NCBI RefSeq assembly: GCF_022340605.1
Contig: NZ_JAJDNQ010000165.1
Location: 1 to 60,162, forward strand
DNA length: 60,162 nucleotides
Direction: 5' to 3'
From: Thiohalocapsa sp.
GTDB taxonomy: Bacteria > Pseudomonadota > Gammaproteobacteria > Chromatiales > Chromatiaceae
Numbering within the stretch: the first letter of the stretch is position 1; each line of letters starts with the position of its first letter. The position numbers and the translations under genes were made by a program. The notes below the pieces were generated by a model. The model did not search any database, was not told where the DNA came from, and saw only the letters and a program-made list of their open reading frames with translations. Below, piece by piece: positions 26,408 to 35,681 of this stretch.

Positions 26408-27382
26408 ATGGACATGAACGCAGCGCGACCGACCGCGGCCTATCCTCCGAACGCGAAACCATCTGCGACCGCAAGGTTCACGCGCTGGCGGCTTGCGGCA
26501 GCGGGGCTGGTCGTGCTCGGTGCCATGTCGGCCATTGCGCTCTATGCGGCCAAGCCCGAGCAGGCAGATGTCGCGGCGACGCCGCCGCCGATGGCCGACG
26601 CAAGTCGCCAACAGTTGCTGGCGGAGCGCGAGCGTCTGACCCGCGAGAACGCGGCCCTCTCCGCGCGACTGCGCGGACTTGAAGCTCAGGCGGGACTCGC
26701 CGAGAAGCTGGATGCCCAGGCGACACGGCTGGCCAAGCTCGCCGAGCGGTTGGAAGTGCGCCTCGCCGATACCGAAGCCGGGGCCGCGATCAGTCCGGCG
26801 GATCATGCCGAAGCCCGGCTTGCCGATGTGCAGCGACAACTGGCGGAGGCGCGCGCCAATGTCGAGCTACTGGAAGCCCAAGTGGCGCAGTTGGAGGCGC
26901 GGCTCAAGCAGCAGCAGCTCACCGTCGAGGAGGCCGTGTTGCGGGCGGACAAGGCCGAGAAGCTTCATGCGGCGCTGGAAGAGGCTCACGCGCGGGTGCG
27001 CACCGAGAACCAGCGCCTGTCGCTGGAGTTGGCGAACGCCAAGGAGCGCCAGGCGCAGGCCCTGCAGCGGGTGCTGGAGCTCGACACCCGGCTGGAGGCA
27101 ACGGTCGCGCGTGCCGGCACGGCGACGCCTGTCGGTGACTGGTCGCTCCAGAGCGCCAAGGCGAACGCCCGGGGTGGTGGTGGCGTGAAGAAGGTCGGTA
27201 ATGCCCCCGCTGCCGGTGGCAACACGGTGGTCTACGAGGTGCGTGCCGAGGACACGCTGTCACGTATTGCCGCCAAGGTCTACGGAGACGCGAGCGCGTG
27301 GCAGCGCATCTTCGATGCGAATCGGGACGTGCTCGACGGCCCCGACGACCTCACGCTCGGCATGCGGCTGATCATTCCGTAA
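26408..27382 (+). CDS. LysM protein with membrane anchor and long coiled coil
   Basis: About 324 residues from the ATG at 26408 (a second ATG is at 26414). A cytoplasmic tail of about 30 residues leads into one helix (about 31-50), then a Glu/Ala/Leu-rich coiled coil (about 65-235), a Gly-rich linker, and a C-terminal LysM domain (YEVRAEDTLSRIAAKVYGDA ... IFDANRDVL ... LTLGMRLIIP). LysM binds peptidoglycan, so it probably bridges inner membrane and cell wall. The frame is open further upstream without family-like sequence. Confidence 0.85.
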   Translation: MDMNAARPTAAYPPNAKPSATARFTRWRLAAAGLVVLGAMSAIALYAAKPEQADVAATPPPMADASRQQLLAERERLTRENAALSARLRGLEAQAGLAEKLDAQATRLAKLAERLEVRLADTEAGAAISPADHAEARLADVQRQLAEARANVELLEAQVAQLEARLKQQQLTVEEAVLRADKAEKLHAALEEAHARVRTENQRLSLELANAKERQAQALQRVLELDTRLEATVARAGTATPVGDWSLQSAKANARGGGGVKKVGNAPAAGGNTVVYEVRAEDTLSRIAAKVYGDASAWQRIFDANRDVLDGPDDLTLGMRLIIP

Positions 27383-27401
27383 GGATAAAAGCCCGCGGCG
27401 A

Positions 27402-27860
27402 TCAAATTGGCACGATCAGGTCGACCTCGGCGTCCTTCGCGCGCAGCCGCTCGATGAGCAACTCCAGCAAGTTGCGATAGACCTGCTTGGCGGTTTCGGG
27501 GTCCTGCTCGAGGGCCGCCGTGAAGTCCTCACCCCGCATCGAGAGCAACTCGGTGCGCTCCACGGCAGTGACGCGTGCCGAGGCGTTGCGCTTGTCGAAG
27601 GCGGAATACTCGCCGGCGATGGCACCGGGCTCCAGGTCCGCGATGTGGACGGGGCGAAAGCGCATGTCGTTGACCGGCAGCATGACCCGCAGGCGCCCAG
27701 AGACCAGCAGGTGCAGGTACTCGTTGGGCACGCCCTCGTCGATCAGGATCTCGCCGGCACCGATGGTTCGCCGTTCCGCCCCGGCGAGGATGGAGCGGGC
27801 CCGTTTCAGCCCGACGCCGTCGAACACGGGGCATTGCGCGATCACGGCGTCGACACTCAT
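27402..27860 (-). CDS. Stand-alone cyclic-nucleotide-binding domain protein
   Basis: A 152-residue protein made of one cNMP-binding domain: CPVFDGVGLKRARSILAGAE, an IGAGEILIDEGVPNEYLHLL barrel strand pair, and the phosphate-binding cassette region EPGAIAGEYSAFDKRNASAR, followed by a helix (TAKQVYRNLLELLIERLRAK). There is no DNA-binding or kinase output. The cassette lacks the classic GE-L-A-L-x-x-x-x-R-A-A spacing in part, so ligand identity is uncertain. It converges on the LysM gene with 19 bases between. Confidence 0.85.
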   Translation of the reverse strand: MSVDAVIAQCPVFDGVGLKRARSILAGAERRTIGAGEILIDEGVPNEYLHLLVSGRLRVMLPVNDMRFRPVHIADLEPGAIAGEYSAFDKRNASARVTAVERTELLSMRGEDFTAALEQDPETAKQVYRNLLELLIERLRAKDAEVDLIVPI

Positions 27861-27960
27861 GGCTTGCTCCTTAGATCAGGTATAAATTGTAGGGGAATCT
27901 CATACATTACCCCGGTCCTCCCGTTGCGGTCATGCACGATCGCCACCCTCAATCCACCCC

Positions 27961-28317
27961 TCAATCCTCATAGTCGCACGCACGCCGCGCGTCGCCGCGC
28001 ACCTTGTCCGCGGGATAGCGCCGCTCGTTGATTGCGATCTTCTCGTCCGTGGCGGCAATGAGATCGATGTCGAGCCGTTCCGCGAGCCGCAACAGATAAC
28101 TCAGGATGTCGGCCAACTCATGGGCGACATCGCGGCGCTTCTCGGGACTGAGGCTGGCGCTTTGCTCCTCGGTGAGCCACTGGAAGTGCTCCAGTAGCTC
28201 GCCGGCCTCGCCGGCCAGGGCCATGGACAGGTTCTTCGGCGACTGGAACTGCTCCCAATCGCGCGCCCGCGCAAAGGCGAGGAGGCGGTCGCTCAGCTCG
28301 TCGAGGCTGTCGGGCAT
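27961..28317 (-). CDS. MazG-like nucleotide pyrophosphohydrolase
   Basis: A 118-residue all-alpha NTP pyrophosphohydrolase of the MazG/dCTPase group: MALAGEAGELLEHFQWLTEE supplies the metal-binding E-x-x-E pair, and DVAHELADILSYLLRLAERL the second acidic set. It probably removes abnormal or excess nucleotides. The ATG at 28317 has GGAGC upstream; the longer open frame to 28527 runs into argH and is not needed. Confidence 0.88.
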   Translation of the reverse strand: MPDSLDELSDRLLAFARARDWEQFQSPKNLSMALAGEAGELLEHFQWLTEEQSASLSPEKRRDVAHELADILSYLLRLAERLDIDLIAATDEKIAINERRYPADKVRGDARRACDYED

Positions 28318-28420
28318 GACGCGGGCTCCTGCGTCAGGATGCGAGCATCGAGGGACATGGCGGGAACGACTGTGACACGGCGCACAGTTACAGTCCCCGC
28401 AGCGGTTGCGGTCCGCTTGC

Positions 28421-29833
28421 TCATGCCGAATTGGGTGGTTGTGCCGCCGCCTGTCTGGCCGCGCGCTTGCGGGCGATGGCCGCGCGCACCTGCTCGGGTG
28501 CCGTGCCCCCGAGATGGTTGCGGGCATTGACGGCGCCCTCCAGCGTCAGCACGGCATAGACATCGTCGCCGATGGCGGGGGAGAAGCGGCGCAGTTCCTC
28601 GAGGCTCAGCTCGGCGAGGTCTCGGCCCTGCTGCACGCCGTAGGCGACCGCCTTGCCCACCACCTCGTGCGCGTCGCGGAACGGGATGCCCTGGCGGACC
28701 AGGTAGTCGGCGAGGTCGGTGGCGGTGGCGAAGCCCTGGCTCGCGGCGGCGCGCATGCGCTCGCGGTTGCAGGTGACGTGCCCCATCATGCCCGCGAACA
28801 CCCTGAGCGCCCCGCGCAGGTTGTCGGCGGTATCGAACAGGGGCTCCTTGTCCTCCTGGTTATCCTTGTTGTACGCGAGCGGCTGGCCCTTCATCAGTGT
28901 CAGCAGGGCCATCAGGTGGCCGAAGATGCGCCCGGTCTTGCCCCGCACCAGCTCAGGGACGTCCGGGTTCTTCTTCTGCGGCATGATCGAGGAGCCCGTG
29001 CAATAGGCATCGGACAGCTCGACGAAGCCGAATTGCGACGAGGACCAGAGGATCAGCTCTTCGGAGAAGCGCGACAGGTGCATCATCGTGATGGCCGCGG
29101 CGGCGGTGAATTCGATGGCGAAGTCGCGGTCGGAGACGGCATCCAGGGAGTTTTCCGCCGGCCGGTCGAAGCCGAGCTCCGCCGCCGTCTGCCCGCGGTC
29201 GATGGGATAGCTGGTGCCCGCCAGCGCGGCGGCGCCCAGCGGCATCACGTTGGCGCGCCGGCGGCAGTCGGCGAAGCGACCGGCATCACGTTCCAGCATC
29301 TCTACCCAGGCCATCATGTGGTGGCCGAAGGTAATGGGTTGCGCCACCTGCAGATGCGTGAAGCCCGGCATGACACTGTCCGCCTCGCGCTCGGCGAGGT
29401 CGAGCAGTGCCGACACCAGCGCATCGATGCCGGCGAGCATGGCGTCGATCTCCTCGCGCAGCCAGAGCCGGATATCCGTGGCCACCTGGTCGTTGCGCGA
29501 GCGGCCGGTGTGCAGGCGCTTGCCGGCGTCGCCGATGTCCGCGGTGAGCGCCGTCTCGATGTTCATGTGCACATCTTCGAGCGCTTCGGACCAGTGGAAG
29601 GTGCCCGCCTCGATGTTCACGCGGATGCGCTCGAGCCCGGCGACTATGGCGTCGCGCTCCTTCCCGCCCAGGATGCCCTGCCTGGCCAGCATGCGGGCGT
29701 GCGCGATGGAGCCGGCGATGTCCTGCCGATAGAGCCGACGGTCGAAGCCCACCGAGGCGGTGAATGCCTCGACGAAGGCGTCGGTGGGCTCGCCGAAGCG
29801 CCCGGCCCAAGGTTTGACGGCGGAGTGGTTCAT
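28421..29833 (-). CDS. argH: Argininosuccinate lyase
   Basis: A 470-residue ArgH, last step of arginine synthesis (argininosuccinate to arginine and fumarate). It starts [20 protein letters not shown] and has [33 protein letters not shown] and the fumarase-superfamily signature [20 protein letters not shown]. The ATG at 29833 fits family starts; an upstream extension to 29989 is not family-like. It is divergent from algZ, a gene order typical of Gammaproteobacteria. Confidence 0.96.
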   Translation of the reverse strand: MNHSAVKPWAGRFGEPTDAFVEAFTASVGFDRRLYRQDIAGSIAHARMLARQGILGGKERDAIVAGLERIRVNIEAGTFHWSEALEDVHMNIETALTADIGDAGKRLHTGRSRNDQVATDIRLWLREEIDAMLAGIDALVSALLDLAEREADSVMPGFTHLQVAQPITFGHHMMAWVEMLERDAGRFADCRRRANVMPLGAAALAGTSYPIDRGQTAAELGFDRPAENSLDAVSDRDFAIEFTAAAAITMMHLSRFSEELILWSSSQFGFVELSDAYCTGSSIMPQKKNPDVPELVRGKTGRIFGHLMALLTLMKGQPLAYNKDNQEDKEPLFDTADNLRGALRVFAGMMGHVTCNRERMRAAASQGFATATDLADYLVRQGIPFRDAHEVVGKAVAYGVQQGRDLAELSLEELRRFSPAIGDDVYAVLTLEGAVNARNHLGGTAPEQVRAAIARKRAARQAAAQPPNSA

Positions 29834-30017
29834 AGGGGCATTCGGTATGGGAACTTGGCGGGATGCGGGGAGGACATGGGGGGCATTGGCGGGATCTGAG
29901 CGCGGGGCGCGGGAGGGGCGTCGAAGCTGGTAGATTGGCGGGCTGTCATCCGGCATCATGCCGCCGGCGTGCCCCAGGCGATCAGCCAAACCCCGATTTT
30001 ACACGGATCCCACCTAC

Positions 30018-31112
30018 ATGAGCATGCCGCCGCGCCGTCCGAACCGGACGGCAGCAGACGCCGCCCCACCGCGCCCGCCCTCCCTATTGCCGGATTTCTG
30101 CAGCGTCCCCGTGGCGCTCGGGGTGGTGCTTTATGGCGAGTTGCTCGCGGTGCTGCTGGCGTTGGCCGACTCGAGCCCGCTCGTAGGCTTCTGGGCGCGG
30201 CTTGGGCCGTTGTCGCTGCTGGTGCTCGGTATCGTGCTGCTCGCCGCGAGCCTGCTCTGCCTGCTGGGCAGTCCGCTGCGCCGGCTTTCCGGTGTCGCCG
30301 CCGTGGCCGTGGCCCTCGGCCTCATCGTCGCCAGCGCCATGGCCGTTGCATATCTCTGCACCGTGCTCGTGCCCTGGGGCGAGGGCGCCGGACTTTTCCC
30401 CGACGACGGCGCACGCGGCCTGCTGATTCGTGCCGGGCTGATTTCGGCCATCGTCGGCGCCCTGATGTTACGGTACCTTTACCTGCATCAGCAGTGGCGC
30501 GGGCAGGTGGAGGCGGTGGCGAACGCCAGGTTCAAGACGCTCCAGGCGCGCATCAGGCCGCACTTTCTCTTCAACAGCATGAATACCATTGCCAGTCTCA
30601 CCCAGACGGACCCGCGCCTCGCCGAGGAGGTGGTGGAAGATCTGGCCGACCTGTTCCGGGCATCGCTCGCCACCGAGACGGACCGCACGACCCTGGCGGA
30701 GGAGCTGGAGCTGGCGCATCGCTACCTGAACATCGAGGCCCAGCGCCTGGGCGACCGTATGCGAGTGGTGTGGGACCTGGATGATCTGCCCGGCGATGCG
30801 CCGGTGCCGCCCCTGATCCTGCAACCCTTGGTGGAGAATGCGGTTTACCATGGTATTCAGCCATCGACGGAGCCCGGTGAGATCCGCATCGTCGGCCGCT
30901 ATCGCCGCGGTGCGGTGAACCTGAGCATCCGTAACACCCTGCCGCGCTCCTCGGACAGCGTGCGCCGGCACAAGGGCAGCGGGATGGCGCTGCAGAATGT
31001 ATCGCAGCGGATGGAGGCCATGTTCCCCGGGGAGGCGCGGGTCACGCGCTCACTCGTGGATGGCGATTATCTGGTGCGGCTGGTCTTCCCCTACCCATGG
31101 AGGCAGTCATGA
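30018..31112 (+). CDS. algZ: LytS/AlgZ-type sensor histidine kinase
   Basis: About 364 residues. Four hydrophobic segments (about 35-150) precede a His_kinase domain with RIRPHFLFNSMNTIASLTQT (phosphoacceptor His), and an ATPase domain with LVENAVYHGIQPSTEPGEIR and GSGMALQNVSQRM. This is the FimS/AlgZ family that partners AlgR. The start at 30018 gives MSMPPRRPN; an ATG at 30024 is possible. The stop overlaps the algR start by 4 bases (ATGA). In Pseudomonas the pair controls alginate, pili and virulence; the targets here are unknown. Confidence 0.88.
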   Translation: MSMPPRRPNRTAADAAPPRPPSLLPDFCSVPVALGVVLYGELLAVLLALADSSPLVGFWARLGPLSLLVLGIVLLAASLLCLLGSPLRRLSGVAAVAVALGLIVASAMAVAYLCTVLVPWGEGAGLFPDDGARGLLIRAGLISAIVGALMLRYLYLHQQWRGQVEAVANARFKTLQARIRPHFLFNSMNTIASLTQTDPRLAEEVVEDLADLFRASLATETDRTTLAEELELAHRYLNIEAQRLGDRMRVVWDLDDLPGDAPVPPLILQPLVENAVYHGIQPSTEPGEIRIVGRYRRGAVNLSIRNTLPRSSDSVRRHKGSGMALQNVSQRMEAMFPGEARVTRSLVDGDYLVRLVFPYPWRQS

Positions 31113-31843
31113 AGATCCTGCTCGTGGACGACGAGGCACCTGCGCGGGAGCGCCTGCGGCGTCTGATCGAGGAGCTTGGCGACAGTTTCACCGTGGTCGG
31201 CGAGGCGGCCAACGGCGAAGATGCGGTGATGGCGGCGCGCGAGACCGACGCGGACGTGGTGCTGCTGGACCAGAAGATGCCGGGCATGTGCGGCCTTGAT
31301 GCGGCCGCCGCACTGGCGGAGCTGGACCCGCCGCCGGCCGTGGTGCTGGTGACCGCGTACCCGGATTACGCCCTGGACGCCTTCGAGCACAACGTCGCGG
31401 ACTACCTCGTCAAGCCGGTGCGCCGCGAGCGCCTGCAGGCGACCCTGGAGCGCTTGCCACGCACGACGCGGCCGCAACGCGTCCTCACCGGACACAGCGA
31501 GGAGGACGCACGGCGCCGGCACCTGAGCGCGCATTACCGCGGCGGCGTGCAGACTGTGCTCATCGAGGACGTGCTCTACCTGCTGGCGGAGCAGAAATAC
31601 GTCACCGTGCGGCACGCGGGCGGGCGGATGCTCATCGATGAATCCTTGAAGTCCCTGGAGCAGGAGTTCCCGGACCGCTTCGTGCGCATCCACCGCAACG
31701 CCCTGGTGGCCGTGGAGCAACTCGTCGGCCTGGAGAAGGCCGCCGACGGTGCCAGTCTCGCCGTGCTCGCCGGCTGTGAGGAGCGCTTGCCGGTGAGCCG
31801 CCGCCATCTGCCCGAGATTCGGCGCTTTCTGCGGCACGGTTGA
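31109..31843 (+). CDS. algR: LytTR response regulator, AlgR-like
   Basis: A 244-residue regulator: receiver about 1-120 ([50 protein letters not shown]) and LytTR DNA-binding domain about 145-240 (ITLL-like [38 protein letters not shown]). GGAGG six bases before the ATG at 31109 supports the start over 31097. It is co-transcribed with algZ and followed by hemC, as in Pseudomonas. Confidence 0.9.
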   Translation: MKILLVDDEAPARERLRRLIEELGDSFTVVGEAANGEDAVMAARETDADVVLLDQKMPGMCGLDAAAALAELDPPPAVVLVTAYPDYALDAFEHNVADYLVKPVRRERLQATLERLPRTTRPQRVLTGHSEEDARRRHLSAHYRGGVQTVLIEDVLYLLAEQKYVTVRHAGGRMLIDESLKSLEQEFPDRFVRIHRNALVAVEQLVGLEKAADGASLAVLAGCEERLPVSRRHLPEIRRFLRHG

Positions 31844-31929
31844 CCCGCCGCGCGTCGTCCGCCGCCGTCGCAGCCCCGATCCGACCCCCAACCTTCAACC
31901 AGACAAACGTATCTCCCCGGACTCAGCTC

Positions 31930-32856
31930 ATGCCCGAAACCCTGAAGATCGCCACCCGCAAGTCTCCCCTCGCGATGTGGCAGGCCGAGCACGCCGCGGC
32001 CATCCTGTCCCGGCTGCATCCCGACCTCGAGGTCGAGATCGTCGGAATGACCACGCGCGGCGACAAGATTCTCGACGCACCCCTGGCAAAGGTCGGCGGC
32101 AAGGGCCTGTTCGTCAAGGAGTTGGAGCAGGGCATGTTGGAGGGCACCGCGGACATCGCCGTGCACTCCATGAAGGACGTGCCGGTGGACTTCCCGGAGG
32201 GCCTGCACCTAGCCGTCATCATGGACCGCGAGGACCCGCTCGACGCTTTCGTGTCGAACCGCTACGAGCGCCTCGACGACCTCCCGCAGGGTGCCTGCGT
32301 GGGCACCTCCAGCCTGCGCCGGCAGTGCCAGCTCTCCGCCCGCCGCCCGGACCTGCGCATCGAGCCGCTGCGCGGCAACGTCAACACCCGGCTGCGCAAG
32401 CTCGACGACGGCGAGTATGACGCTATCATTCTCGCCGCCGCCGGCCTCAAGCGGCTCGGCTTCGCCGAGCGCATCCGCGCCGAAATCGCCGTCGCGGACA
32501 GCCTGCCCGCCATCGGCCAGGGCGCCATCGGCATCGAGTGCCGCAGCGACGACGACCGCGTGCACGCCCTAATCGAGCCGCTGCATCACGTGGAGACGGC
32601 GCAGCGCGTGCTCGCCGAACGTGCCATGAACGCCAAGCTCCAGGGTGGCTGCCAGGTGCCCATCGCCGGCCATGCCGTGCTCGAGGGCGAGACGCTGTAC
32701 CTGCGTGGCCTGGTGGGCACGCCGGACGGCAAGCGGCTGCTGCGTGCCGAGGGCCGCGCACCGGCCGCCGATGCGCAGGCCCTGGGCGAGCGCATCGCCG
32801 ACGATCTGCTCGCGCAGGGGGCGGATGCCATACTCGCCGCGCTGCGCGAAGACTGA
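31930..32856 (+). CDS. hemC: Porphobilinogen deaminase
   Basis: A 308-residue hydroxymethylbilane synthase of tetrapyrrole synthesis. It shows [81 protein letters not shown] and the cofactor-binding Cys in [13 protein letters not shown]. The ATG at 31930 starts the family core. It supplies hydroxymethylbilane to HemD, 30 bases downstream. Confidence 0.97.
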   Translation: MPETLKIATRKSPLAMWQAEHAAAILSRLHPDLEVEIVGMTTRGDKILDAPLAKVGGKGLFVKELEQGMLEGTADIAVHSMKDVPVDFPEGLHLAVIMDREDPLDAFVSNRYERLDDLPQGACVGTSSLRRQCQLSARRPDLRIEPLRGNVNTRLRKLDDGEYDAIILAAAGLKRLGFAERIRAEIAVADSLPAIGQGAIGIECRSDDDRVHALIEPLHHVETAQRVLAERAMNAKLQGGCQVPIAGHAVLEGETLYLRGLVGTPDGKRLLRAEGRAPAADAQALGERIADDLLAQGADAILAALRED

Positions 32857-32885
32857 ATCGGATCGGCTGCGGAGACGTCTGACAG

Positions 32886-33707
32886 ATGAGCGAGGCTTCC
32901 GCCGCAAGTGCTCCCGCGAATGCCGCGGACTGCCACCTGGCCGGCCGCGGCGTGCTGGTGACCCGCCCCGCAGCGCAGGCAGATGGCCTGTGCCGGCTGG
33001 TGGAGGCCGCCGGCGGCCGGCCGGTGCGCTTTCCCACCGTGGACATCCGCCCGCCGACCGACCCCGCCGCGGCCGCGGCGCGGCTGGTGGAGCCGTGGGA
33101 CTGCATCGTCTTCATCAGCCGCAATGCGGTCGAGGGCGCCTTGGCGCTCGCCGGTGATGCGCTGCACGCGAGCCCGGCCCGGCTCGCCGCCGTCGGGCGC
33201 GCGACGGCAGCGGCCATGAAGCGCGCGGGCATGGCGCCCTCGCTGGTGCCCGATGCCGGGTTCGACAGCGAGGCGCTGCTTGCCATGCCGGCACTCACTG
33301 CCATCGCCGGGCAGCGCGTGCTGATCGTGCGTGGCGAGGGCGGGCGCGCGCTGCTCGGCAACACGCTGGCCGGGCGCGGCGCCGACGTGGCCTACGCCGA
33401 GGTCTACCGGCGCGCCGCACCCAGCGTCGATCCGGCCGAGCAACTGCCGTCCTGGCAGCAGACCCTCGGCTTCGTCACCGCCACCAGTGACGAGGTGCTG
33501 CACAATCTGCTCGCGCTGGTGCCGGCAGCGGAACAGCCATGGCTCAAGGACCTGCCGCTGGCGGTGCTCAGCGCGCGCAACGCCGAAACGGCGCGCGGGC
33601 TGGGCTTCACCCGCGTCGCCGTTGCACCGCAGCCCGGAGATGACGGCATGCTCGCCGCGCTCTGCGCCCTGGCCCGGGAGACCGGCGCCGGGACGCAGGT
33701 GTCGTGA
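32886..33707 (+). CDS. hemD: Uroporphyrinogen-III synthase
   Basis: A 273-residue HemD that closes hydroxymethylbilane to uroporphyrinogen III. The family is poorly conserved, but GRGVLVTRPAAQADGLCRLV, DCIVFISRNAVEGAL, AVGRATAAAMKRAG, RVLIVRGEGGRALLGNTLAG and YRRAAPSVDP are recognisable. Position after hemC supports it. The stop overlaps the hemX GTG by 4 bases. Confidence 0.93.
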   Translation: MSEASAASAPANAADCHLAGRGVLVTRPAAQADGLCRLVEAAGGRPVRFPTVDIRPPTDPAAAAARLVEPWDCIVFISRNAVEGALALAGDALHASPARLAAVGRATAAAMKRAGMAPSLVPDAGFDSEALLAMPALTAIAGQRVLIVRGEGGRALLGNTLAGRGADVAYAEVYRRAAPSVDPAEQLPSWQQTLGFVTATSDEVLHNLLALVPAAEQPWLKDLPLAVLSARNAETARGLGFTRVAVAPQPGDDGMLAALCALARETGAGTQVS

Positions 33708-34411
33708 CGGTGGCCGGCGAGCCGCGTCCTCGCTCGCGCTGGCCGCTGGCCCTGCTCTCCGTCCTACTGGTGCTGCTGGCGGTGGTCGTCGTCGCCACGG
33801 CCCAGCTGTATTGGACCAATCTGCGCAGCGGGGTTGCGCAGATGCGCGCCTCCATCGCTGCCGCGCAGGAGCAGCAACGGCAACTAATAGAGCGTGTGCG
33901 CGCCGCCGAGGCTGCGCTGGCGAAGCGGACCGCGGCGCAGCATGCGCCCGGCGCGGCCACCAGTGTCCCACCCACCAGTGTTCCACCCAAAAGTGTCCCC
34001 GATTGCGGCGGTGCCGCGGCGCCGCGGGCGACTTCTGCGCCGCCGCTGCGCGAGGCGCTGCCGCCGGACGAGCGCGGCCGGCTCGCGGCCTGGCTGCAAG
34101 TACTCGCGCTCGACGCGACCCGGCTGCGGTCGGCGCGGGCGCCGGGCCCGAGGCTGTCACCGCCTGGGCCGGCGCGGCAGTTGCTGCGCGAGCAATTGGC
34201 CATCGCTGCGGCCGCCGCCGCCACGGGCGACGTCCAGCTGCTCGACGCGACACTGCTTGCGGCGGAACGGCTCACCGGTCCACCGCACCGGGGCGCCGAC
34301 GCGGCCGGGGCCGCGCTCGCGCAACGGTTGGCGGAGGTCAGGGAGCGTTTGCGGGTTGCCGCGGGTGCGGGCACACCGGCGGCTGCCGCGCCGGCGCGGG
34401 CTCGGGACTGA
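33704..34411 (+). CDS. hemX: Short HemX-like membrane-anchored protein
   Basis: A 235-residue protein starting at GTG 33704, overlapping the hemD stop. It has one helix (about residues 15-35), a coiled-coil segment (MRASIAAAQEQQRQLIERVR), a Pro/Ser/Val low-complexity insert (TSVPPTSVPPKSVP) and a helical C-terminal part (REQLAIAAAAAATGDVQLLD), matching the HemX layout. It is much shorter than typical HemX, and no hemY follows. HemX function is uncertain in the family; the call rests on layout and position. Confidence 0.7.
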   Translation: MTVAGEPRPRSRWPLALLSVLLVLLAVVVVATAQLYWTNLRSGVAQMRASIAAAQEQQRQLIERVRAAEAALAKRTAAQHAPGAATSVPPTSVPPKSVPDCGGAAAPRATSAPPLREALPPDERGRLAAWLQVLALDATRLRSARAPGPRLSPPGPARQLLREQLAIAAAAAATGDVQLLDATLLAAERLTGPPHRGADAAGAALAQRLAEVRERLRVAAGAGTPAAAAPARARD

Positions 34412-34452
34412 TCCGGCGGTCGGTCGCGGCACCGAGCGTGCCGCTCCCACAC

Positions 34453-35472
34453 TCAGCCTTTGTAGCTCGGGCTGTCCGCGGCGTACTCGAAGGCGTCGGA
34501 AAACATGTGGTCCAGCGCCAGGCCGCGTGCCTCGAAGGCGGCGCGGCCGGCCTCCACCATGACCGGCGGGCCGCTCATGTAGACGTCGTAGCCGGCGATA
34601 TCCGGGTGGTCCTCCAGCACCGCCTCGTGCACGTATCCGCGGCGCCCGGTCCACCCGTGATCGGGCTCGGAGAGGACTGGCACATAGCTGAAGTTGGCAT
34701 GTTCGGCCGCCCACTGCCGCGGCAGCTCGGGCAGGTAGAGATCGCGCTCGGCGCGCACGCCCCAGTACAGGGTCATGGGGCGCTCGACGCCGAGATGGAA
34801 GGCGTGCTCTACCAGCCCCTTCAGCGGTGCGAAGCCGGTGCCGCCGCCGACGAAGAGCAGCGGACGCGTGGATTCGTCCCGCAGGACGAAGCTGCCGAGC
34901 GGGCCCTGGATGCGCAGCACCGTCTTCTCGACCAGCTCGTCGAAGACATAGTCCGTGAACTCGCCGCCCGGCACGCGGCGCACGTGCAGCTCCATCAGGG
35001 CGTCATCGTGCGGCGCGTTGGCAATGGAGAAGGCACGCTTGCGGCCGTCGGCGAGCATGAACTCCAGGTATTGCCCGGCCAGGAACTGCAGCCGCTGCGC
35101 CTCCGGCAGCTTGAGGCGCAGGCGGATGACGTCGTGGTTGAGCCGGGTCTTCTCGACGATGCGGCAGGGCAGGATGCGTACCTCGATGTCCGCGACCGTC
35201 TGAAGCTCCGCGACCCGCAGCGTGACGTCGCTCTGCGGCACCGCCTGGCAGGTGAGGCAGGCGTCTGCCGGCTGGCCCTCCAGGGCCGCGGTCTTGCCGC
35301 TCGGGTAGTGCACCGAGCCTGCCACGAGTTGCGCGGTGCAACTGCCGCATTTGCCGTCGCGGCAGCCGTAGGGCAGGCCGATGCGCTGGGCAATGGCACC
35401 CTCGAGCAGCGTCTGTTCCGGCTCGACGCTGAATTCGTGACCCGCGGGCTCGGTGCGGACGATGAAGCTCAT
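34453..35472 (-). CDS. Ferredoxin-type FAD/NAD reductase (annotated elsewhere as CDP-6-deoxy-glucoseen reductase)
   Basis: A 339-residue electron-transfer protein. N-terminal plant-type [2Fe-2S] ferredoxin domain with YGCRDGKCGSCTAQL (Cys37, 42, 45) and a fourth Cys at 75; then an FAD domain (GQYLEFMLADGRKRAFSIAN) and an NAD domain (LLFVGGGTGFAPLKGLVEHA, YMSGPPVMVEAG). GGGAGT before the ATG at 35472 supports the start over 35547. In Gammaproteobacteria such genes often neighbour ubiD, as here a few genes away, so a role near ubiquinone synthesis is possible; the sugar role in the common name is not supported by context. Confidence 0.87.
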   Translation of the reverse strand: MSFIVRTEPAGHEFSVEPEQTLLEGAIAQRIGLPYGCRDGKCGSCTAQLVAGSVHYPSGKTAALEGQPADACLTCQAVPQSDVTLRVAELQTVADIEVRILPCRIVEKTRLNHDVIRLRLKLPEAQRLQFLAGQYLEFMLADGRKRAFSIANAPHDDALMELHVRRVPGGEFTDYVFDELVEKTVLRIQGPLGSFVLRDESTRPLLFVGGGTGFAPLKGLVEHAFHLGVERPMTLYWGVRAERDLYLPELPRQWAAEHANFSYVPVLSEPDHGWTGRRGYVHEAVLEDHPDIAGYDVYMSGPPVMVEAGRAAFEARGLALDHMFSDAFEYAADSPSYKG

Positions 35473-35626
35473 GACGTGTGACTCCCGGCGGCGCCGGCTC
35501 GGGCGTGCCGTCTGTGGTGTTGCGACAGCGGGCGATGACATTAACATGTCGTGATGGCCGAGCCGTCGCGCAACGCGCGATCACCGCCGCAAGCGCGTGC
35601 GCCGGCAATATCCAACGGCCGCGGCA

Positions 35627-35670
35627 GGGCACAGACCGGGCACAGACCGGGCACAGACCGGGCACAGAGA
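35627..35670. repeat. 11-base tandem repeat before the epimerase gene
   Basis: GGGCACAGACC occurs three times in tandem, with a fourth diverging to GGGCACAGAGA, ending in the AGAGGAG ribosome site of the next gene. Copy-number change would alter the leader. Confidence 0.8.
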
Positions 35671-35681
35671 GGAGCGACACC

